Assembly (NCBI GenBank): GCA_946482585.1
Contig: CAMLSI010000127.1
Coordinates: 1 to 11,608, forward strand
DNA from: an uncultured Lysobacteraceae bacterium
Lineage (GTDB): Bacteria; Pseudomonadota; Gammaproteobacteria; Xanthomonadales; Rhodanobacteraceae
Direction: 5' to 3'
DNA: 11,608 nucleotides
The position numbers and the translations under genes are program-made. Under the pieces are notes generated by a model. The model saw only the letters and a program-made list of their open reading frames with translations. It ran no database searches and was not told the DNA's origin. Positions 6,739 to 11,608 of this stretch are shown in pieces; position 1 is the first letter of the stretch, and the number at the start of each line of letters is the position of its first letter.

Positions 6739-7028
6739 ATCACGTTTGTTTCGATTTCCCGTTAGCCGTTTCTGTGTGCGATGAGCAGTGGAGCCGGTGA
6801 CGTGTTCCGGGCGTTTGTCGTCGCGGATGCGGGTCGCGGGCGAGGTGTCGGGTCAACGGGTTGCAGAGGGTGAGACAGGTGTAGGGAACAGTGGCCGAGG
6901 CGCCGGCCGGGTTGAAGGCGTCGTTACCGGAATGACGACGAACGCGCGTGCGCGGTGCGGCGCGCGTGAGGGCGGTTGCCTGCGCGGCGGGCGGCGGAAC
7001 CAATCGAGACAGGGTCGAGGGCGAGACG
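6739..7028. other. Intergenic region upstream of the RHS-type gene
   Basis: 290 bases between the amidohydrolase-like remnant and the next start. The first 40 bases are relatively AT-rich (runs of T and C around 6745-6775) and could hold a promoter, but I cannot pick a convincing -35/-10 pair. The rest is GC-rich and shows no convincing protein on either strand. GAGG at 7017-7020 is the ribosome-binding site of the following gene. Confidence 0.4.
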
Positions 7029-10000
7029 ATGCGTAGAGGTAGAGCGATAGGGGGACTGGCGCTGCTCGCGCTGGCGGGGAGCGGTTTTGCGCAGACGCCG
7101 GCGTTGTTGACGCCGCCGCCGGGTTCGGTCTGTCCGGCGCCGACGGTGTCGACGGAGCCGGGCAATGTGCACATGTTCCCGGGACGCTGGTGGAACCCGC
7201 AGCGCAACGGCATCGGCTGGGACTTCTTTTATGGAGAAGGCCAGGAGTCGATGTACCTGACGTGGTTCACCTACGACGCGAACGGACGACCGGTCTGGCT
7301 GCACGGGGAGAACAAGCGGCTGGAATTCAATGCGGTCACGGGCGAGCGTACGTGGCAATCGAACCTGTATGTCGCGCACTGGACGTTCAGCGCGCTGGGC
7401 CGCACGTTCACTCCGGTGGGTTCGGTGTCGGTGACGTTTCCGAACCAGACCACGACGCGCGCGGCGGTGCGCTGGCGCTGGGATCAGGGCTCGTCGATCG
7501 CGCCGGTGGGGGGATCGACCTACGAAGAATGTCTCTACGACACGTTCCGCGATCAGCGTCGGCTGCGCAATACCGAGGGGGTGATCAACCAGGCGTTCTC
7601 GTCGAACTGGTTCTATCGCGGTATAGAGGGTGATCCGCTGGTCGGCTGGGGCGTCGACCTGCTCATCGACATCGATCCGGACGACGAGCACTACATCGAA
7701 ACCGCAGCGGCGGCGATCTTCGACACGAGCGGACGCCCGGTGTGGCTGCAGTCGGAGGACGACTGGGGCGCGAGCGCGCCGCCGGATGACACGATGAACG
7801 CGACGACGCGCGGCGCGCTGAGGTACATCCGCTACACACCGGTCGTGGGCGTGCACCCGGCGGTCACGGTGTGCGAGAACGCGACGGCGATCTGCGGTGC
7901 CGACGCCGATCATGACGGCGCGGCGGGGCCGGACACGTACGGTCGTTTCGGGCGGCGTGTCGACGACGCGGCGAACGGCCGCATGCTGTTGACGGCGGAG
8001 GTGGCGGCGAGCGTGACGGGCGGTGCGGCGGTGGACTGGCCGCCGCCGAACAATGTGCCGAGCCTGCCGGAGGACGTGCCGGTGATGCGGTTTGACGCCA
8101 ACCACGTGATCGTCGACAAGACGGTGTGCCGGGTGCCGGGACCGAACGACACGTGCACGTTCCAGGTGAGCTGGAGCACGAACGATGCGAACGCGCAGAT
8201 CCGCCGTCTGGACCTGAACAACGGGGGGGCGAGTTCAGCGTTCGCGACGGGGCTGAGCAATGTGCTGCCCGATCCGCTGCCGGTGGGCGCGCGGGTGCAG
8301 TACGAAATCACATATCGCTACAACGGCACGGGCGTGCTGACGACGCTGCGCACGCCGGAAGTGCGCGTGTTGCGCCAGGACGCGATCGCCGATGCGAGCG
8401 TGCAGAACATTGCGTGCACGCCGCAGGGCAACAACGGGTGCGACCTGCCGATTCACGATGCGCGGACCGGTGCGATTGCGGGCGAAGCGTCGACCGAGGG
8501 CGGGGCGGCGCAGTATGCGATGCCGATCACGGTGCCGCCGGGCCGCAACGGCATGGAGCCAACGCTGTCGCTGACCTACAGCAGCCGCGGCGGCAACGGG
8601 GTGGCGGGCCTGGGCTGGTCGCTGTCGGGGCTGAGCGCGATCCATCGCTGCCCGAAGACGACGGCGCAGGACGGTGTGGGCAATGCGGCGGCGGTGACTC
8701 TGGGCAACGGCGACGCGCTGTGTCTGGACGGCCAGCGCCTTGTCGCGACGGACGCAACGGGTAACGCCGGCGCGGCGAATCTCGTCTATGGCGCTCTGGG
8801 CACGTACTACCGTACGGAACTGGACACCTTCGCGCGCGTCCGGCAATACGGCGGCGATCTGGCGAGCGGTGCCAGCTGCTTCAAGGTGGAGCACAAGTCG
8901 GGGGCGATCAGCTACTACGGCGGTGTGCATGAGAGCACGTTGCTTGCTGAAGCCTGCAGCGGCGGCGGATCGCGTCAGGTCCCCGACGGCGTCGCCGTGC
9001 CGCTGAGCTGGAACATCGAGCGCGAACAAGACGCGTCGGGCAACAGCATGGTCTACGTCTACAGCGTGGCGAATCAGTACGGCAAGGGAGAGAAGCTGCT
9101 CGAGTACATCCGCTATACGGGCAAGGACGGTGTCGGCGGCGATCGCTATGTCTACTTCGACTACGACGACCGGCCGACGGCGGACCGCAGTCGCTCGTAT
9201 CTGGCCGCTGGTCTGACCGAGCGCACGCAGCGGCTGACGCGGATCGCGACGGCGGTGGCCGGTACTTCGGTGAACTCGTATACCTTGAATTACGCCGATC
9301 CGATCAGCGGCTTGCCGGGCAACCTGCACAGCGGCCGCAGTGCGCTGCAGTCGATCAGGCAGTGCGCGACCGGGGGTGAGGAGACGCAGGGGCCGGGGGC
9401 CAATGGCAACGAGGTGTGTCTGCCGGAAACAGTGGTGTCCTGGAATGACCTGCCGCCGGACTACGTGCTGCGGCCGGTCACGGTGGCGGGATTGCCGGAG
9501 CCAGCGGCAAACGCCAACGGTGGTTTTGTGGACCGCCAGGTGCAGACGATCGGGGATCTGGACGGCGACGGCGTGCGCGAGGTGCTGGTGTATCAGCGCC
9601 AGGCCGATCAGCAGATGCACACCTGGCTGGTGAAGCAGAACGCGGATCGCGCGGTGACGAGCACGCTCGAGATCACGTCGATCGCGGGCTCGATGCTGTA
9701 CTTCACGCAAGGCATGCAGACCGACTACGACGGCGACGGCCGAGCCGACCTCGTGGCGGCGGACGAGGGCGCGTACCTGCGCCTGTACCGCTGGAGCCTG
9801 GCGCGCGGCGCGAACTTCGGGGGGACGCCGGCGGCGACGTTCACGACGGTGACGCTGCCCGGCGTGGCGCCGGGGCATCAACTGGTGAGCAGCGACGATC
9901 ACAACGGGGACGGCCAATCCGACTTGCTGTTGCGTCGGCGCGGCAGCAGCTGCAGCGACCTGCAGATCGAAGAGACGATCCCGAACCCGAACGGGCCGAC

Positions 10001-11608
10001 GAGCTACGGGCACATTCTGTGTTACTACCCGAACACGACGACCTCGACGTCGGCGGTGAGCTTCGGGGCAGGAGAGCAGGTCTACGGCTGGTCGCACGAC
10101 ACGCAGGAAGGCGGTCTGTCGCCGGTGGGCGATCTCAATGGCGACGGCACAGCGGATCTGACGATCACGACCGAGACGACGCAGCCCGGCGGCACGGTCA
10201 ATGCGATCACCACCGTGCTGCTCTCGCGCATACCGGGGACGACCCCGCCCAGCGGCTGCACAGCAACGAGCACGCCCGCGCAGTGGTACGCGTGCACGCC
10301 GACGGCGATGAACCTGCCGACGACCGACACGGGTTACCGCACGACGGGTGCGTCGATGCGCTGGCACGACGTCAATGGCGACGGACTCGTCGACCTGCTG
10401 TACGCCGTGCCGGGGACGTGCAGCAATATGGGGCACAGCTGCACGCGCGGCAGCTGGCACGTGCAGATTGCCAACGGACGCGGTTTGAATGCGTCAGTGG
10501 GGATCGGGGGCAACACCGATGCGCTGCTGATGACGACGGGCATGGAAAAGAACCGGCTGCGCTATGCCGGTCTGCTGCCGAGTGCGGATCTGGACAGCGA
10601 TGGCAAGGCGGATCTGCTGTATCCGGTTGCGTTGGCGGCGCGCCAGTGCACGGCGGTTAACGTCAGCTATCAGGCGCTGCCGGGCGAGCTGTGCGATTAC
10701 GAATGGAATCCGCAGAACGGCGGAGGTGCCGAATCGACGGAAATGTGCGAGGCGACGGTGTGGATGTGCGGCAACGATCCGGCGGCGGACATCGGTGCGG
10801 CGACGGCGCAGTACGAACTGCCGGTGCTTGGCGACATGCCGGCGCTGCCGTTCACGGCGGCGATCACGACCGACGACATCTACAGCGTGCGCACGCACAG
10901 GGCGAACTTCGCCGCGGCGGACCAGTCGCTGTACTACATGGCGGGGTTGCGCTTCGTGGCGACGGCGAACGGTTACGAGGCGCAGAGCTTCAGCCTGGAT
11001 GCTTCGGCGGGCGTCAACCGCAACGCGCATCGCGTGGCGATGACGCTCAACGACACGACGTCGCTCAACAACGCTGAAGACCTGTACGGTGATGGCCTGA
11101 CCGACCTGATGACGCGGGCGGGGTGTTACAACGCGGGCATCAACGCGTCGTACTGCCACTTCGTGGGGAACGGCTCGGACGGTCCCGAATCCGTGGCGAT
11201 CGGTCCGACGCCGAACGCGGCGCCGAGCTCGCTCGACGCGATCGAGCTCAACGACGGGCTGCGCAGCTTCGTCAACGAAAACGTCGGTGCGGGCGAGAAC
11301 GGTTACGCCGCGCCGGTACTGCCGGGACTGGTGCGTCTGATCAACACTGGTCTTTACGACAAGACGAGCTGGAACTACTTCCCGCTGTCGGGGTCGGCCT
11401 TCCGCACGGCCGGTCAGTTGCCGTTGTATACGATTCCGACGGCGGGCTATGTGGACAGCAGCCACTTCTACTTCCAGTCGACGATGCCGGTCGTGGGCAG
11501 CATGACGAGCAGCACCGGCAACGGCGGTCTGCTGGGCTTCCGTACCTGGCGTTACGGTTACAGCGAGGCGATGTACAACCGTCTGGGCCGCGGCTTCCAG
11601 GGCTTCCG
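7029..11608 (+). CDS. Secreted SpvB/FG-GAP (RHS/Tc-toxin-like) giant protein, 3' partial
   Basis: ATG at 7029 follows GAGG (8-base spacing) and begins a signal peptide (MRRGRAIGG, hydrophobic core, cut near GFAQ, residue 22). I read 1526 codons to the right edge without a stop. Domains in order: two related beta modules, one with GRWWNP...GIGWD and GRPVWL (52-91), the other with NWFY...GWGVD and GRPVWL (194-240). Next come an Ig-like segment (about 353-453) and an SpvB/TcaC-type N-terminal domain with QYAMPITVPPGRNG and LSLTYSS...GLGWSLSG (about 480-840). Seven FG-GAP/VCBS calcium-loop-like repeats of DxDGDGxxD type follow at residues 843, 899, 957, 1035, 1114, 1187 and 1351, and then WRYGYSEAMYNRLGRGFQGF (1507-1526), the usual lead into the Tc-B/RHS core. 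I count 26 cysteines, consistent with export and disulfides. Such proteins form shells that enclose a C-terminal toxin or act at the surface. The YD repeats and tip are outside the window. Codons are strongly NNG-ending (ACG, GCG, GTG). Confidence 0.9.
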   Translation, partial: MRRGRAIGGLALLALAGSGFAQTPALLTPPPGSVCPAPTVSTEPGNVHMFPGRWWNPQRNGIGWDFFYGEGQESMYLTWFTYDANGRPVWLHGENKRLEFNAVTGERTWQSNLYVAHWTFSALGRTFTPVGSVSVTFPNQTTTRAAVRWRWDQGSSIAPVGGSTYEECLYDTFRDQRRLRNTEGVINQAFSSNWFYRGIEGDPLVGWGVDLLIDIDPDDEHYIETAAAAIFDTSGRPVWLQSEDDWGASAPPDDTMNATTRGALRYIRYTPVVGVHPAVTVCENATAICGADADHDGAAGPDTYGRFGRRVDDAANGRMLLTAEVAASVTGGAAVDWPPPNNVPSLPEDVPVMRFDANHVIVDKTVCRVPGPNDTCTFQVSWSTNDANAQIRRLDLNNGGASSAFATGLSNVLPDPLPVGARVQYEITYRYNGTGVLTTLRTPEVRVLRQDAIADASVQNIACTPQGNNGCDLPIHDARTGAIAGEASTEGGAAQYAMPITVPPGRNGMEPTLSLTYSSRGGNGVAGLGWSLSGLSAIHRCPKTTAQDGVGNAAAVTLGNGDALCLDGQRLVATDATGNAGAANLVYGALGTYYRTELDTFARVRQYGGDLASGASCFKVEHKSGAISYYGGVHESTLLAEACSGGGSRQVPDGVAVPLSWNIEREQDASGNSMVYVYSVANQYGKGEKLLEYIRYTGKDGVGGDRYVYFDYDDRPTADRSRSYLAAGLTERTQRLTRIATAVAGTSVNSYTLNYADPISGLPGNLHSGRSALQSIRQCATGGEETQGPGANGNEVCLPETVVSWNDLPPDYVLRPVTVAGLPEPAANANGGFVDRQVQTIGDLDGDGVREVLVYQRQADQQMHTWLVKQNADRAVTSTLEITSIAGSMLYFTQGMQTDYDGDGRADLVAADEGAYLRLYRWSLARGANFGGTPAATFTTVTLPGVAPGHQLVSSDDHNGDGQSDLLLRRRGSSCSDLQIEETIPNPNGPTSYGHILCYYPNTTTSTSAVSFGAGEQVYGWSHDTQEGGLSPVGDLNGDGTADLTITTETTQPGGTVNAITTVLLSRIPGTTPPSGCTATSTPAQWYACTPTAMNLPTTDTGYRTTGASMRWHDVNGDGLVDLLYAVPGTCSNMGHSCTRGSWHVQIANGRGLNASVGIGGNTDALLMTTGMEKNRLRYAGLLPSADLDSDGKADLLYPVALAARQCTAVNVSYQALPGELCDYEWNPQNGGGAESTEMCEATVWMCGNDPAADIGAATAQYELPVLGDMPALPFTAAITTDDIYSVRTHRANFAAADQSLYYMAGLRFVATANGYEAQSFSLDASAGVNRNAHRVAMTLNDTTSLNNAEDLYGDGLTDLMTRAGCYNAGINASYCHFVGNGSDGPESVAIGPTPNAAPSSLDAIELNDGLRSFVNENVGAGENGYAAPVLPGLVRLINTGLYDKTSWNYFPLSGSAFRTAGQLPLYTIPTAGYVDSSHFYFQSTMPVVGSMTSSTGNGGLLGFRTWRYGYSEAMYNRLGRGFQGF

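Noticed and set aside
6450..6800. Plus-strand 116-codon frame after the cytochrome c gene
   Set aside because: It lies antisense to the amidohydrolase-like remnant, has no ribosome-binding site or family resemblance, and is best explained as a shadow.
8235..10460. Minus-strand frame of 741 codons (and another at 6924-8105 of 393 codons)
   Set aside because: Both are shadows of the SpvB/FG-GAP gene. They are extremely Arg-rich, with no domain sense, opposite a frame with clear repeats.
1..11608. CRISPR array, tRNA/rRNA genes, insertion sequences, attachment sites
   Set aside because: I saw no spaced direct repeats, cloverleaf or rRNA sequence, transposase or integrase frames, or paired terminal repeats on either strand.

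Overview
The window is high-GC bacterial DNA. Codons end mostly in G or C, and genes sit close together. The convergent partner of the left-edge SirB1-type gene is a rubredoxin remnant with a Xanthomonadales-like C-terminus, and the right end holds a secreted SpvB/RHS giant protein with GRPVWL-type modules. Together these suggest a gammaproteobacterium of the Lysobacter/Xanthomonas/Rhodanobacter group. That placement is inference; no rRNA or other marker gene is present.

Layout. (1) Positions 1-287, plus strand: the C-terminal end of a SirB1-family TPR protein. (2) Positions 310-378, minus strand: the last 22 codons of a rubredoxin that has lost its 5' half. (3) Positions 356-4273, minus strand: a 1305-residue exported multicopper oxidase of the MnxG/MofA (manganese oxidase-like) size class. 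Its stop codon lies inside the rubredoxin remnant. (4) Positions 4274-4653: a divergent intergenic region with a perfect 20-bp palindrome and a possible small Cys-rich ORF. (5) Positions 4654-5271 and 5268-6434, plus strand: a SCO1/SenC copper chaperone overlapping by ATGA with a cytochrome c fused to a degenerate periplasmic-binding-protein domain. (6) Positions 6498-about 6738, minus strand: a frameshifted, 5'-truncated remnant that looks like the C-terminus of an amidohydrolase. (7) Positions 7029-11608, plus strand: an uninterrupted reading frame of 1526 codons that runs off the right edge. It is a secreted SpvB/FG-GAP/RHS-type giant protein and the largest gene here. It has no stop codon in the window, so a caller that requires one would miss it.

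How the genes fit together. The oxidase, SCO chaperone and cytochrome c form a plausible periplasmic copper-oxidase module: SCO delivers copper, the large oxidase oxidises a metal or other substrate, and the cytochrome c may take electrons. They diverge from one control region whose palindrome could serve both sides. The module lies between two 3' gene fragments (rubredoxin and amidohydrolase-like), which suggests it was inserted into or rearranged within this locus. The RHS-type giant is an independent neighbour, probably an exported polymorphic-toxin or surface protein whose YD-repeat core and C-terminal tip lie beyond the window.
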